Shown here one piece after another: positions 31,121 through 39,383 of a DNA stretch of 64,000 nt. Both the position numbers and the translations under genes were made by a program. The stretch covers positions 124,001-188,000 of the forward strand of contig NZ_NGNS01000005.1 in assembly GCF_002165625.1 (NCBI RefSeq). Direction: 5' to 3'. The notes under the pieces were generated by a model that worked only from the letters and a program-made list of their open reading frames with translations, did no database searches and had not been told where the DNA came from. Source of the stretch: Neiella marina. GTDB lineage: Bacteria; Pseudomonadota; Gammaproteobacteria; Enterobacterales; Neiellaceae. Numbering within the stretch: the first letter of the stretch is position 1; each line of letters starts with the position of its first letter.

Positions 31121-31648
31121 TTAAACCTGCGCGGAATGCGCCTGATTCACTGGATTACTATCCGCTTGTTGCGCCTGCTCAACCAGTGCTGCCGTTTTAT
31201 CGAGCATGGTGATCAGCAACTTGGGAAGTTGCTCCCAGTCTACTGCATCCAGCATGTTTTTTGCCGCTAAACCTAGCTCGGTGTCACCAGCAATCGATAA
31301 TCGGCGACGGAAGAATAGGGTATCTGGGTCGGTCCGGCGCGCTGCCACAAGCAACAAGTCGGCACTATCACCAGCAAAAACAACGTCGGCATCAGTCGAT
31401 GGTGGCAGGACTTGGAGCTGATCATCATCAAGGGTAATGATAAAAGCCAATGACAGATCTGATACTTCGACTTGTAAGGTTCGCTGCTCTAAAAAATCAA
31501 GTTCGCCTTCGGCTAGTTGTTCTTTAAGTAATTGCTGTAAAGCGAGTTGCAGTGGTCGGCTGTACCAGTCAAAAGGAAGTTTTTGAATTGGCAATCGAAC
31601 AATTTTCGGTGCTTGTAAAACGGCGCGGTGAAGCAATGATTTGAGCAT
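31121..31648 (-). CDS. ubiT: UbiT, accessory factor for O2-independent ubiquinone synthesis
   Basis: This 175-residue SCP2-type lipid-binding protein resembles E. coli UbiT (YhbT). It contains the matching RRTDPDTLFFRRRLSIAGDT segment (about 103-122) and GLAAKNMLDAVDWEQLPK. UbiT binds isoprenoid quinone intermediates and acts with UbiU and UbiV in anaerobic ubiquinone synthesis. The ATG at 31648 (MLKSLLHRAVLQ) is chosen over TTG 31729 because it reproduces the family start and length. It is divergent from ubiU, 135 bp apart, and upstream of a PLP enzyme gene. An FNR half-site like TTGAT is present in the gap, but no full site. Confidence 0.92.
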   Translation of the reverse strand: MLKSLLHRAVLQAPKIVRLPIQKLPFDWYSRPLQLALQQLLKEQLAEGELDFLEQRTLQVEVSDLSLAFIITLDDDQLQVLPPSTDADVVFAGDSADLLLVAARRTDPDTLFFRRRLSIAGDTELGLAAKNMLDAVDWEQLPKLLITMLDKTAALVEQAQQADSNPVNQAHSAQV

Positions 31649-31783
31649 GGTGATTAGAGCTGACAAAAACAATGGCGCCATTATAGGCATGATTGGCCAG
31701 CGTGCTGACGGGGTCAAATCAAAAAACAACTGCAGAGCAGCCGTTACAATCGGGCCTCTTTATCAGTTATGGAACCTGACATG

Positions 31784-32782
31784 ATGGAACTGCTGAGTCC
31801 AGCCGGTTCACTTCCCGCATTAAAAGCCGCGATTGATCATGGAGCCGACGCCATTTATCTCGGCCTAAAAGATGATACCAATGCCCGCCATTTTGCTGGC
31901 CTGAATTTTAACGACAAACGCTTGCAGCAGGCGGTTGATTACACCACTAAGCACCGCCGCCAGCTGCATATTGCTATTAATACTTTTGCTCACCCGGGAC
32001 AGGAGCATCGTTGGCAATATGCCGCTGATACTGCCGTTAACAGTGGTGCGGATGCATTGATTGTTGCTGACATTGGTGTACTTGATTACATCGCCAATAA
32101 ATATCCGCAGACTGAGCTCCATTTATCGGTCCAAGCCAGCGCCACCAGTAGTGCGGCGATTCGTTATTATCAGAACGAATTTAACGTCAAGCGAGTGGTG
32201 TTGCCCAGAGTCCTGTCGATGAAGCAAGTTCAGCAGCTGGCGGACACCGTTGATGTTGAACTGGAAGTCTTCGCCTTCGGCAGTTTGTGCATCATGTCCG
32301 AAGGGCGCTGCTATTTGTCGTCCTACCTGACGGGGGAGTCGCCTAATACGGTTGGCGCCTGCTCGCCAGCCAAGTACGTACGCTGGCAGCCGTTGGATAA
32401 TGGTGGCATGCAAACACGGTTAAACGACTTACTGATTGACCAGTTTGGCCCTGACGAACAGGCTGGCTACCCAACGTTGTGCAAGGGGCGTTTTGATGTT
32501 GATGGTGAGGTTTATCATGCCTTGGAAGAGCCGACTAGCCTCAACACCATGGAATTGCTACCACAACTGATGAAAGCGGGGATTGCCGCGGTGAAGATTG
32601 AAGGCAGGCAACGAAGCCCGGCCTACGTCGCGGAAGTAACAAAAGCTTGGCGTACGGCGATTGACCGCTGTAAAGCCGACCCAGAACATTATCAATTGGA
32701 TCCTGTGCTTGATTCGTCAATGGCACAGCTGAGTGAAGGTTGCCAGACAACTCTGGGTGCCTACCACCGAACATGGAAGTAA
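31784..32782 (+). CDS. ubiU: UbiU, 4Fe-4S protein for O2-independent ubiquinone hydroxylation
   Basis: UbiU is a U32-peptidase-family protein that with UbiV hydroxylates the quinone ring without oxygen. The 332 residues start MELLSPAGSLPALKAAIDHG and carry the cysteines expected to bind the cluster: SEGRCYLSSY, GACSPAKY and PTLCKGRF. ATG 31784 gives the family start. An adjacent ATG at 31781 and one at 31769 are in frame and cannot be excluded, since only a weak GGAA lies upstream. It is followed 10 bp later by ubiV. Confidence 0.93.
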   Translation: MELLSPAGSLPALKAAIDHGADAIYLGLKDDTNARHFAGLNFNDKRLQQAVDYTTKHRRQLHIAINTFAHPGQEHRWQYAADTAVNSGADALIVADIGVLDYIANKYPQTELHLSVQASATSSAAIRYYQNEFNVKRVVLPRVLSMKQVQQLADTVDVELEVFAFGSLCIMSEGRCYLSSYLTGESPNTVGACSPAKYVRWQPLDNGGMQTRLNDLLIDQFGPDEQAGYPTLCKGRFDVDGEVYHALEEPTSLNTMELLPQLMKAGIAAVKIEGRQRSPAYVAEVTKAWRTAIDRCKADPEHYQLDPVLDSSMAQLSEGCQTTLGAYHRTWK

Positions 32783-32792
32783 CGGAATTACG

Positions 32793-33686
32793 ATGACTAT
32801 GCAAATTTCTCTTGGGGCCAACCAATACTATTGGCCAAAATCAACCATTGAACAGTTTTATCGCGACATTGCAGATAGCTCAGTGCAGCGAGTTTACTTG
32901 GGCGAAGCGGTCTGCAGTAAACGTAAAGAGTTGCGCTTAACCGACTGGCTCGCCATTGCCAAGGAATTGATACAAGCGGGCAAGCAGGTCAGGTTGTCGA
33001 CGCTGGCTTTGATTGAAGCGCCGCAAGAGCTGGATATGATCATGCCCTACCTAGAGCAGCAAGACTTAGTGGTAGAGGCCAATGATATTGCCGTCGTGCA
33101 ATTGGCCAAGGAACGCCAACTGCCGTTTGTCGCAGGCTCTGCGCTTAATATCTATAACATGAGTGCGCTAAAACGTATGCTCGATGCCGGCATGGTGAGT
33201 TGGGTCATGCCTGTGGAGCTGTCACGAGATTGGCTCAAAGGTGTGCTAGATGAAGCGCAAGCAGAAGGTGTTCGTGATCGCTTTGATGTTGAAGTACTTG
33301 GTTACGGTCATTTGCCATTGGCCTTTTCTGCGCGCTGCTTTACTGCCCGCTCACTCGATCGACCGAAAGATCAGTGCAAGAAATGCTGTATTGACTACCC
33401 TGATGGTCGGTTGGTTAAAAATCTCGAAGACAAACCGATGTTCGTACTCAATGGCATCCAAACCCAGTCGGGGTATTGTTATGACTTGAGCAATGATATT
33501 GCGTCGATGCAAGGGTTAGTCGATTGGTTCCGCATCAGCCCCCAATCTGACAATATGAAAGCGATCATTGATCACATCTCAACGCAATTAACAGAGCCAC
33601 TGCATCAGCCTTTGGCGCCAGATCATTGCAATGGTTACTGGTGGTCAGTTGCGGGTAAAGAGCTTGTTGCAGAAAACAGCTATTAA
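32793..33686 (+). CDS. ubiV: UbiV, partner of UbiU
   Basis: This 297-residue U32-family protein matches E. coli UbiV. It shows GEAVCSKRKELRL (about 38-50), EVLGYGHLPLAFSARCFTAR (about 170-189) and DQCKKCCIDYP (about 195-205), which hold the cluster cysteines. It forms a heterodimer with UbiU for anaerobic ubiquinone synthesis. Start ATG 32793 has GGAA about 6 bases upstream, and the longer open frame to 32733 overlaps ubiU. The complete ubiT/ubiUV set argues that this organism makes ubiquinone under low oxygen. Confidence 0.93.
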   Translation: MTMQISLGANQYYWPKSTIEQFYRDIADSSVQRVYLGEAVCSKRKELRLTDWLAIAKELIQAGKQVRLSTLALIEAPQELDMIMPYLEQQDLVVEANDIAVVQLAKERQLPFVAGSALNIYNMSALKRMLDAGMVSWVMPVELSRDWLKGVLDEAQAEGVRDRFDVEVLGYGHLPLAFSARCFTARSLDRPKDQCKKCCIDYPDGRLVKNLEDKPMFVLNGIQTQSGYCYDLSNDIASMQGLVDWFRISPQSDNMKAIIDHISTQLTEPLHQPLAPDHCNGYWWSVAGKELVAENSY

Positions 33687-33899
33687 TGCTTTGAGATACG
33701 AATAAATTGTTATCAAAATGCTACCTGACGCTTTATTTTTTACTTGCGTCGGAAGGCGATGCGCTATAACGTGGCTGGGTTTGCGAGTGTTAGAAATAGG
33801 ACGACGCTCGCTGATGTAACACCCCTCTCGCGTCAGGATACGCAGTTCATCAATGTAACGGATACGAACAATAAACATAACCGTCTCAGAGGTGTTAGT

Positions 33900-34547
33900 T
33901 TGATCAATGTGTTTCTAGTAGACGACCACGAGCTCGTCCGAACTGGAATTAAGCGTATTCTCGAAGAAGTTCGCGGTATTAAAGTTATCGGCGAAGCAGA
34001 ATCTGGTGAAACCGCTGTTAAGTGGTGTCGGGAGCATGAGCCTGACGTCATCCTAATGGACATGGACATGCCTGGTATTGGCGGTATTGAAGCCACTAAA
34101 AAGATTCTCCGATACAACCCTGATATCAAAATCATGGTGCTGACGATTCATACCGAAGATCCACTGCCCAGCAAGGTGATGCAAGCAGGTGCGTTTGGTT
34201 ACCTGTCAAAAAATGCTTGTCCAGACGAAGTGATTAATGCCATTCGCCAAGTACACACCGGCCAGCGTTACATTACACCAGAAATTGCCCAACAAATTGC
34301 GCTGTATCGAATCCAGCCGGGCGCCAGTGATAACCCATTCCATGATTTGTCTGACCGCGAGTTGCAAATCATGATGATGATCACTCGAGGTGAAAAAGTT
34401 CAGGACATTTCTGAGCAGCTAAACCTCAGCCCTAAAACCGTCAACAGCTATCGCTATCGTTTGTTTAATAAGCTTGAGATTAGTGGTGATGTTGAATTGA
34501 CTCACTTGGCGATTCGCCACGGCATGCTCGACAGCACCAAGCTCTAA
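33900..34547 (+). CDS. uvrY: UvrY/GacA response regulator (TTG start)
   Basis: UvrY is the response regulator of the BarA/UvrY (GacS/GacA) system, which activates CsrA-antagonising small RNAs. The 215 residues have a receiver domain (about 1-120) with DDH at 8-10, phosphoacceptor D54 in ILMDMDMPG and K104 in YLSKNACP. A LuxR-type HTH follows (about 145-210) with LSDRELQIMMMITRG and LSPKTVNSYRYR. The sequence after the codon is INVFLVDDHELV, so the family start Met must be the TTG at 33900. AGAGG lies 7 bases upstream of it, and no in-frame ATG gives the right length. It sits 3 bp before uvrC, as in E. coli. Confidence 0.93.
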   Translation: MINVFLVDDHELVRTGIKRILEEVRGIKVIGEAESGETAVKWCREHEPDVILMDMDMPGIGGIEATKKILRYNPDIKIMVLTIHTEDPLPSKVMQAGAFGYLSKNACPDEVINAIRQVHTGQRYITPEIAQQIALYRIQPGASDNPFHDLSDRELQIMMMITRGEKVQDISEQLNLSPKTVNSYRYRLFNKLEISGDVELTHLAIRHGMLDSTKL

Positions 34548-34550
34548 ACG

Positions 34551-36398
34551 ATGTCGGCGCAAGCCTCAGAGTTCGATTCCAAATCCTTTCTACGCCGGGT
34601 GACTCAGTCACCCGGCGTTTATCGTATGTACGATAGCGAACGTGAAATTATTTACGTTGGCAAAGCACGCAATCTAAAAAATCGCCTCAGCAGTTACTTT
34701 CGAACGCAGCAGCTCAACCGCAAAACGCGTGCGCTGGTGGCACAAATTGCTTCCATCGAAGTGACGGTAACATTGAGCGAAGCCGATGCCTTGATCTTGG
34801 AAAACAACCTGATCAAAGCCCATCGGCCCCGTTACAACGTGTTGATGCGCGACGATAAGTCCTATCCCTATATCTTGTTAAGCGAACACCGCCATCCAAG
34901 GCTAGCGTTTCATCGTGGACCGAAGCGACACAAGGGCAGTTACTTTGGTCCGTTTCCGTCCGGTGGCGCGGTGCGTCACAGCCTCAAATTGCTGCAAAAA
35001 GTCTTTGCTGTTCGTCAGTGTGAGGACTCTTACTATGCCAATCGCTCGCGCCCTTGTTTGCAATACCAGTTGAAACGATGCTCGGGCCCATGTGTAGCAG
35101 GACTAGTGTCGGATGACGACTACCTCAAGCAAGTCGAACACACGCAACTGTTTTTACAAGGTAAACACCAGCAACTGATTGAGCAGCTGATGAGCGCCAT
35201 GGAACAGGCGTCAATGGCGTTGGAGTTTGAGCGCGCCGCTCAAATCCGCGACCAAATTCAGTCACTACGAACGATACAAGAACAACAAGGGGTTAGTGGT
35301 GAAACCGAAGAAATTGATGTTTTTGCCACGGCTTATGAACATGGCTTGTGTTGTATTCAAGTGTTGTCGATCCGCAATGGCCAGCTACTCGGTAGTCGCA
35401 GTTACTTTCCTAAAATTCCGGCCGAAACGGAGCATGATGAGATCCTAGAAAGCTTCATCATGCAGTATTACCTCAGCCATAATAGTGAGCGCCACGTTCC
35501 TGCCATTGTGGTCACCGAGCTACCATCGGACCGTAACTCCATTATTGCTGAAGCCCTTGCGACAGTGACCGAGCGCAGTATTCAGCTGCGTCAGGGCCAG
35601 CGTGGTGAAGCTAAGAAATATTTAGAGTTGGCTAAAACCAATGCCAATACCACCTTAGCCAATAAGTTGGCCGACCGCACCACCGCAGAGCAGCGCTTTA
35701 GTCAGCTTCAGCAGTTACTTGAGTTGGAAAAGCCCATCCATCGTATGGAGTGTTTTGATATTAGTCATACCCAGGGCGATCAGACGGTGGCCTCGTGCGT
35801 GGTGTTTAACGGCCAAGGCCCCGCTAATGGCGAATACCGTCGCTATAACATCAAGGGGATTACTGCTGGCGATGATTATGCCGCCATGGCTCAAGTCTTA
35901 ACACGGCGATTCAAAAAACTCGATGATCCAAGCAAAGTACCTGATTTGCTCATCGTCGATGGTGGTAAAGGCCAACTTGGTAAAGCGCAAGAAGTGTTGG
36001 AGCAAGTCTCTTGGCCAAACGGTTGTGAGGCACCACTGCTGATTGGTATCAAAAAGGGTGATAAGCGAAAAGCTCAGTTTGACTCCTTGTTGTTATCCGA
36101 AACATGGGAAACCATTGCTGTTGACGCCACCGAGCCAGCCATGCATTTGGTGCAGCATATTCGTGATGAGGCCCACCGCTTTGCCATCAGTGGCCACCGT
36201 CAGCAGCGTGGTAAAGTGAAACGCACCTCGACGCTGGAACAAATTCCTGGAGTTGGCGACAGAAGGCGCCAAGCGTTGCTGAAAAACTTTGGCGGTTTGC
36301 AAGGCATCAAGGCCGCTAGCGTCGATACTTTGAGTAAGGTGCCGGGTATATCGAAATCATTGGCCCAGCAAATCTACGATCATTTTCACCCAGAATAG
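34551..36398 (+). CDS. uvrC: Excinuclease ABC subunit C
   Basis: UvrC makes both incisions in nucleotide excision repair. The 615 residues have the GIY-YIG nuclease domain (about 16-95, VYRMYDSEREIIYVGKARNL), a Cys-rich region around CLQYQLKRCSGPC, the UvrB-binding UVR motif (about 205-240), the RNase H-like endonuclease domain (about 385-540, FDISHTQG) and a C-terminal helix-hairpin-helix pair (LEQIPGVGDRRRQALL and VPGISKSLAQQIY). It is directly downstream of uvrY and is probably co-transcribed with it. Confidence 0.97.
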   Translation: MSAQASEFDSKSFLRRVTQSPGVYRMYDSEREIIYVGKARNLKNRLSSYFRTQQLNRKTRALVAQIASIEVTVTLSEADALILENNLIKAHRPRYNVLMRDDKSYPYILLSEHRHPRLAFHRGPKRHKGSYFGPFPSGGAVRHSLKLLQKVFAVRQCEDSYYANRSRPCLQYQLKRCSGPCVAGLVSDDDYLKQVEHTQLFLQGKHQQLIEQLMSAMEQASMALEFERAAQIRDQIQSLRTIQEQQGVSGETEEIDVFATAYEHGLCCIQVLSIRNGQLLGSRSYFPKIPAETEHDEILESFIMQYYLSHNSERHVPAIVVTELPSDRNSIIAEALATVTERSIQLRQGQRGEAKKYLELAKTNANTTLANKLADRTTAEQRFSQLQQLLELEKPIHRMECFDISHTQGDQTVASCVVFNGQGPANGEYRRYNIKGITAGDDYAAMAQVLTRRFKKLDDPSKVPDLLIVDGGKGQLGKAQEVLEQVSWPNGCEAPLLIGIKKGDKRKAQFDSLLLSETWETIAVDATEPAMHLVQHIRDEAHRFAISGHRQQRGKVKRTSTLEQIPGVGDRRRQALLKNFGGLQGIKAASVDTLSKVPGISKSLAQQIYDHFHPE

Positions 36399-36459
36399 GG
36401 CGTGTCAGAACGCCATTGTTAGTGTATAAAGGGGGCTGCTGAAACCCGTTATTTGCATT

Positions 36460-37008
36460 ATGTTTACGCTCCCAAATATTCTGACTCTTTTTCGCATTTT
36501 TCTAATCCCCGTTTTCGTGGTGATGTTTTATCTGCCGGTAGGCGATCAGAACTTCTATGCCATGTTGGTATTCCTGATTGCTTCACTGACCGATTACGCT
36601 GATGGCTACCTTGCAAGAAAGCTTCAGCAAACATCGCCTTTCGGCGCTTTCCTTGATCCCGTTGCCGATAAGCTCATGGTGGTTGTCGCACTGGTGCTGG
36701 TTGCCGTTGATTTCAACAGCCTTTGGATCACCATTCCGGCGATTGTCATGATTGGTCGCGAGATTGTCATTTCGGCGCTGCGAGAGTGGATGGCCGAGCT
36801 CGGTGAGCGAGCAGCAGTTGCTGTCGGTAACATTGGTAAATGGAAAACCATGGTGCAGATGTTGTCGCTAGGTGGCCTCGTTTGGCAACAATCTGAATAT
36901 ATGGTTTATTTGGCCATTGCACTGTTTTATGTCGCAGCGCTGCTAACCCTGTGGTCTATGATGATCTACTTGGCGAGCGCATGGCGCTTTATGAAGAAAA
37001 GGACATAA
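36460..37008 (+). CDS. pgsA: Phosphatidylglycerophosphate synthase
   Basis: PgsA transfers the phosphatidyl group from CDP-diacylglycerol to glycerol 3-phosphate, committing lipid to phosphatidylglycerol. The 182-residue membrane enzyme has the CDP-alcohol phosphotransferase motif D-G-x2-A-R-x8-G-x3-D-x3-D in DYADGYLARK through GAFLDPVADK (about 46-72). About four to six hydrophobic helices surround it. The start MFTLPNILTLFRI is family-typical. It follows uvrC by 61 bp and precedes a tRNA cluster, the same order as E. coli. Confidence 0.96.
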   Translation: MFTLPNILTLFRIFLIPVFVVMFYLPVGDQNFYAMLVFLIASLTDYADGYLARKLQQTSPFGAFLDPVADKLMVVVALVLVAVDFNSLWITIPAIVMIGREIVISALREWMAELGERAAVAVGNIGKWKTMVQMLSLGGLVWQQSEYMVYLAIALFYVAALLTLWSMMIYLASAWRFMKKRT

Positions 37009-37073
37009 AACAGCCAGTTTGTTCAGTTTCTGACTAAACGCCCCAAAAACATAAAAAACTTAAACTGGAGTGG

Positions 37074-37101
37074 TTGACTGCAAGGTAAATACGGGTAGAA
37101 T
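37074..37101 (+). promoter_or_regulatory. Stable-RNA promoter of the tRNA-Gly/Cys/Leu cluster
   Basis: A -35 TTGACT (37074-37079) and a -10 TAGAAT (37096-37101) with a 16-bp spacer are followed by the GC-rich discriminator GCCCTCC. This layout is typical of growth-rate and stringent-controlled tRNA promoters. The first tRNA begins 41 bp downstream of the -10. Confidence 0.78.
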
Positions 37102-37142
37102 GCCCTCCACGTTTTGAGCACACCACCGCTCAAAAATGTAAC

Positions 37143-37218
37143 GCGGCACTAGCTCAGTTGGTAGAGCGCGACCTTGCCAAGGTCGAGGTCATCGGTTCGA
37201 ACCCGATGTGCCGCTCCA
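37143..37218 (+). tRNA. tRNA-Gly (GCC)
   Basis: A 76-nt cloverleaf. Acceptor arms GCGGCAC and GTGCCGC pair perfectly, the anticodon GCC is at 37176-37178, the T-loop GTTCGAACC is intact, and CCA is encoded at 37216-37218. Confidence 0.97.
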
Positions 37219-37255
37219 AACTTTCTTCTTAAGTTTGGTTCTGAACGTCTGTGAT

Positions 37256-37329
37256 GGCGGGTTGGCAGAGTGGCTATGCAGCGGATTGCAAATCCGTGGA
37301 CCTCGGTTCGACTCCGGGACCCGCCTCCA
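37256..37329 (+). tRNA. tRNA-Cys (GCA)
   Basis: A 74-nt cloverleaf. Acceptor arms GGCGGGT and ACCCGCC pair, the anticodon GCA is at 37288-37290 within CGGATTGCAAATCCG, and CCA is encoded at 37327-37329. It lies 37 bp after tRNA-Gly. Confidence 0.97.
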
Positions 37330-37345
37330 TCACAACTTCCTTGAT

Positions 37346-37432
37346 GCCCGGGTGGTGAAATTGGTAGACACAAGGGATTTAAAATCCCTCGCTGGTAACA
37401 GCGTGCCGGTTCAAGTCCGGCCCCGGGCACCA
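37346..37432 (+). tRNA. tRNA-Leu (TAA)
   Basis: An 87-nt class II tRNA with a long variable arm (CTCGCTGGTAACAGCG region). Acceptor arms GCCCGGG and CCCGGGC pair, the anticodon TAA is at 37380-37382, and CCA is encoded at the end. The Gly-Cys-Leu order matches E. coli glyW-cysT-leuZ. Confidence 0.97.
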
Positions 37433-37650
37433 CTTACGTTTTTCTTTATTACCCCTACATATTTAAGCATTTATAAGCTTATCTATTTCCTTGCGACAGC
37501 GTTGCTCCCTTTTTAACTAACTATTGAAGAAACTGAATCCAAAACTATTATTATCTTCGCTTTCAAGAAAGTCTTTTTATTAAGTGCTTGTTTAATCGAG
37601 TTTCTGCCAACGCTAAAGTGTCAACAAATGCTCTCAAGGGAATTATCCGC

Positions 37651-38469
37651 GTGAAACGATTAGTTTGTTTGTCATCATTGCCTTTGCTCTCTTTGTTACT
37701 TTCTTCAGTTGCTTTAGCGACCAATGGCGAGGTCAAAGTTGTTGCTGCAAGTGATATTAAATGGGGTTATCTGAATCCATTGAGAGGTAAGCTCAGTCCC
37801 GGTGCTGCAGACCTTTGGGGCGATCGCACCATCGATACTGCAACCGGCATGTTGGTGCGATTCAATAGGGGGTTTGAGTCTCCGCCGCACATCCATAACA
37901 TCACTTACCGTGGCATCGTGATTGACGGGCTATTACATAATGATGATCCAACGGCGGCAAAAATGTGGATGCCCGCTGGGTCATTTTGGACGCAACCAGC
38001 TGGCGAAGATCACACCACTGCGGCAAATGCCGAGACAAACTTAATCTATTTGGAGATCGATTCTGGTCCTTACTTAGTGCAACCGTCCCAACAGAGTTTT
38101 GATAATGGCGAGCGGCCGTTAAACGTTCACAAGGACAATATTGTCTGGCTCAATCACAGTGAGCTACATGATATTAATGCCAGTGGTGTTGATTTCACAT
38201 ACGTTTGGCAAACCGCATCTGACATCAGTGGTTCAATGATTAAATTACCACCAAACTTTGATGGCGCTATTCGAACCGAAGCGAGCGAATTCAGAGCCGT
38301 TGTCATAGCTGGGGAACTAGCGCACTCAACTGATAACGACAAATCGACCCGATTAACTGCAGGCAGTTACATTGAATCCGATGGTGGTTTCACCCATAAA
38401 TTGACCAATCGCGGTGATAGCGAGGCCATTGTTTACATTCGTAGTAACGGCCGGTATTCAGTTGATTAA
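37651..38469 (+). CDS. Secreted DUF4437 cupin protein
   Basis: This 272-residue protein has a clear signal peptide (about 1-23, ending SSVALA). Two cupin-like halves follow, the first around [21 protein letters not shown] and the second around [19 protein letters not shown]. It resembles DUF4437/ChrR-type cupins, which are mostly uncharacterised. The first half holds a His pair (HIH) that could bind a metal. GTG 37651 is chosen over TTG 37588 because AAGGG lies about 10 bases upstream and it starts a proper signal peptide. It is a single gene with its own terminator. Confidence 0.78.
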   Translation: MKRLVCLSSLPLLSLLLSSVALATNGEVKVVAASDIKWGYLNPLRGKLSPGAADLWGDRTIDTATGMLVRFNRGFESPPHIHNITYRGIVIDGLLHNDDPTAAKMWMPAGSFWTQPAGEDHTTAANAETNLIYLEIDSGPYLVQPSQQSFDNGERPLNVHKDNIVWLNHSELHDINASGVDFTYVWQTASDISGSMIKLPPNFDGAIRTEASEFRAVVIAGELAHSTDNDKSTRLTAGSYIESDGGFTHKLTNRGDSEAIVYIRSNGRYSVD

Positions 38470-38483
38470 ACAATCATTAATTG

Positions 38484-38507
38484 AAGCCCGGCATCGCCGG
38501 GCTTTTG
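38484..38507 (+). terminator. Terminator after the cupin gene
   Basis: AAGCCCGGC (38484-38492), loop ATC, GCCGGGCTT (38496-38504), then TT. Nine base pairs, 14 bp past the stop. Confidence 0.88.
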
Positions 38508-38626
38508 CTACTCGAGTTTTCTATTACTCAAGACTTGAAATAGTGCTCAAGAAAAGTCATTCACCTATTGGTTGTAAGAGCCATTCAATTTCCAAGGGTC
38601 AGCAACAAGTATCTAAACTGTTCGAT

Positions 38627-38700
38627 TTAGTCGTCAGTGGCTAAATATCACCAATTAGCCCAAAATGGCTAAAATTGAGTTTTTAGCCATAAACGGCTAA
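38627..38700. promoter_or_regulatory. Three phased operator palindromes upstream of satD
   Basis: TTAGCC-N6-GGCTAA occurs perfectly at 38655-38672 and 38683-38700, and with one mismatch (TTAGTC-N6-GGCTAA) at 38627-38644. The start-to-start distance is exactly 28 bp each time. A degraded fourth copy (TCAGCA-N6-ATCTAA) lies 28 bp further upstream at 38599-38616. The third copy fills the spacer of the predicted promoter. This looks like an array for a dimeric regulator, most simply the winged-helix SatD protein itself. Confidence 0.75.
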
Positions 38701-38703
38701 ATT
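38675..38703 (+). promoter_or_regulatory. Predicted satD promoter
   Basis: TTGAGT (38675-38680) and TAAATT (38698-38703) are separated by 17 bp. The spacer is occupied by the third TTAGCC-N6-GGCTAA palindrome, so binding there would block polymerase. Confidence 0.55.
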
Positions 38704-38732
38704 GTTATCTGGTTACTAAGCGGAGTGCTAAT

Positions 38733-39383
38733 GTGGAACCTGATAAAAAACCTATCGCAGTGATCAGTGGCGATGTAGTCAATTCGACCGGACTCACTTC
38801 AGAGCAGTTTGAGCTGCTACTGAAGAGAATCAAAGACATCCAACAATGGATCACTGAAGAAAATACATCAAATGCCCACAGCATTGATCGTGGCGATGAA
38901 TTTCAGACCCTAGTTCACGATGTCGAACACGCTTTGAGATACACCATTATTTATCGAGTTGGAATTAAAGCTCTTGGTAAAGAGTTTGATAGCCGCATCA
39001 GCTTTGCGATTGCCGCCAACGCCGACTTACGTGAATCGATTTCTGAGTCGATGGGTGATGCATTTGTTCTTTCTGGTCGTGGACTCCAAGCGATGAAAAC
39101 TAGCCAGCTCGTTTTTAACTCTGATCGCTCTGAACTCTGCGAACAGTTCGACTTACTGTTTAAGTACCTTGATCGCCAGCTCACTGAATTGACCTCGCGT
39201 CAATGTGAAGTGCTAATTCCGATGTTGCGAACGAGTGAAAGTTTGTCTGTGAATGAGTTAGCAGCGCAACTCAATGTCGCTACCGCCACGGTTAGCAAGT
39301 CACTGAAAGCGTCCGGTTGGCAGCTGATGAGCGAGCTAAATTGGCGATTCGTCAACCAGGTGGTAGGGCTTAGGTATGCCTGA
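38733..39383 (+). CDS. SatD-family protein: cyclase-like domain plus winged helix
   Basis: This 216-residue protein resembles the SatD family, named from a streptococcal acid-tolerance operon and without a firm biochemical role. Residues 8-24 (AVISGDVVNSTGLTSEQ) read like the beta-1 metal motif of class III nucleotidyl cyclases. DRGDEF at 52-57 fits the second metal hairpin, 41 residues after D14, and MGDAFVLSGRGL at 107-118 resembles the cyclase Asn/Arg helix, with the Arg kept and the Asn replaced. Residues about 152-205 form a winged helix-turn-helix (LSVNELAAQLNVATATVSKS). The GTG start has GGAG 7 bases upstream. It overlaps the next gene by 8 bp. The cyclase reading is my inference. Confidence 0.8.
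   Translation: MEPDKKPIAVISGDVVNSTGLTSEQFELLLKRIKDIQQWITEENTSNAHSIDRGDEFQTLVHDVEHALRYTIIYRVGIKALGKEFDSRISFAIAANADLRESISESMGDAFVLSGRGLQAMKTSQLVFNSDRSELCEQFDLLFKYLDRQLTELTSRQCEVLIPMLRTSESLSVNELAAQLNVATATVSKSLKASGWQLMSELNWRFVNQVVGLRYA

Noticed and set aside
31649-31783. FNR site between ubiT and ubiU
   Set aside because: Only a TTGAT half-site is present and the second half does not follow at the right distance, so anaerobic control is not claimed from sequence.
37149-37516. Open frames of about 100 codons over the tRNA cluster on both strands
   Set aside because: They run through three perfect tRNA cloverleaves and encode low-complexity translations of tRNA sequence.
38414-38644. A 76-codon open frame between the cupin gene and satD
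   Set aside because: It starts inside the cupin gene, crosses a terminator and ends in the operator array. There is no ribosome site and no recognisable protein.
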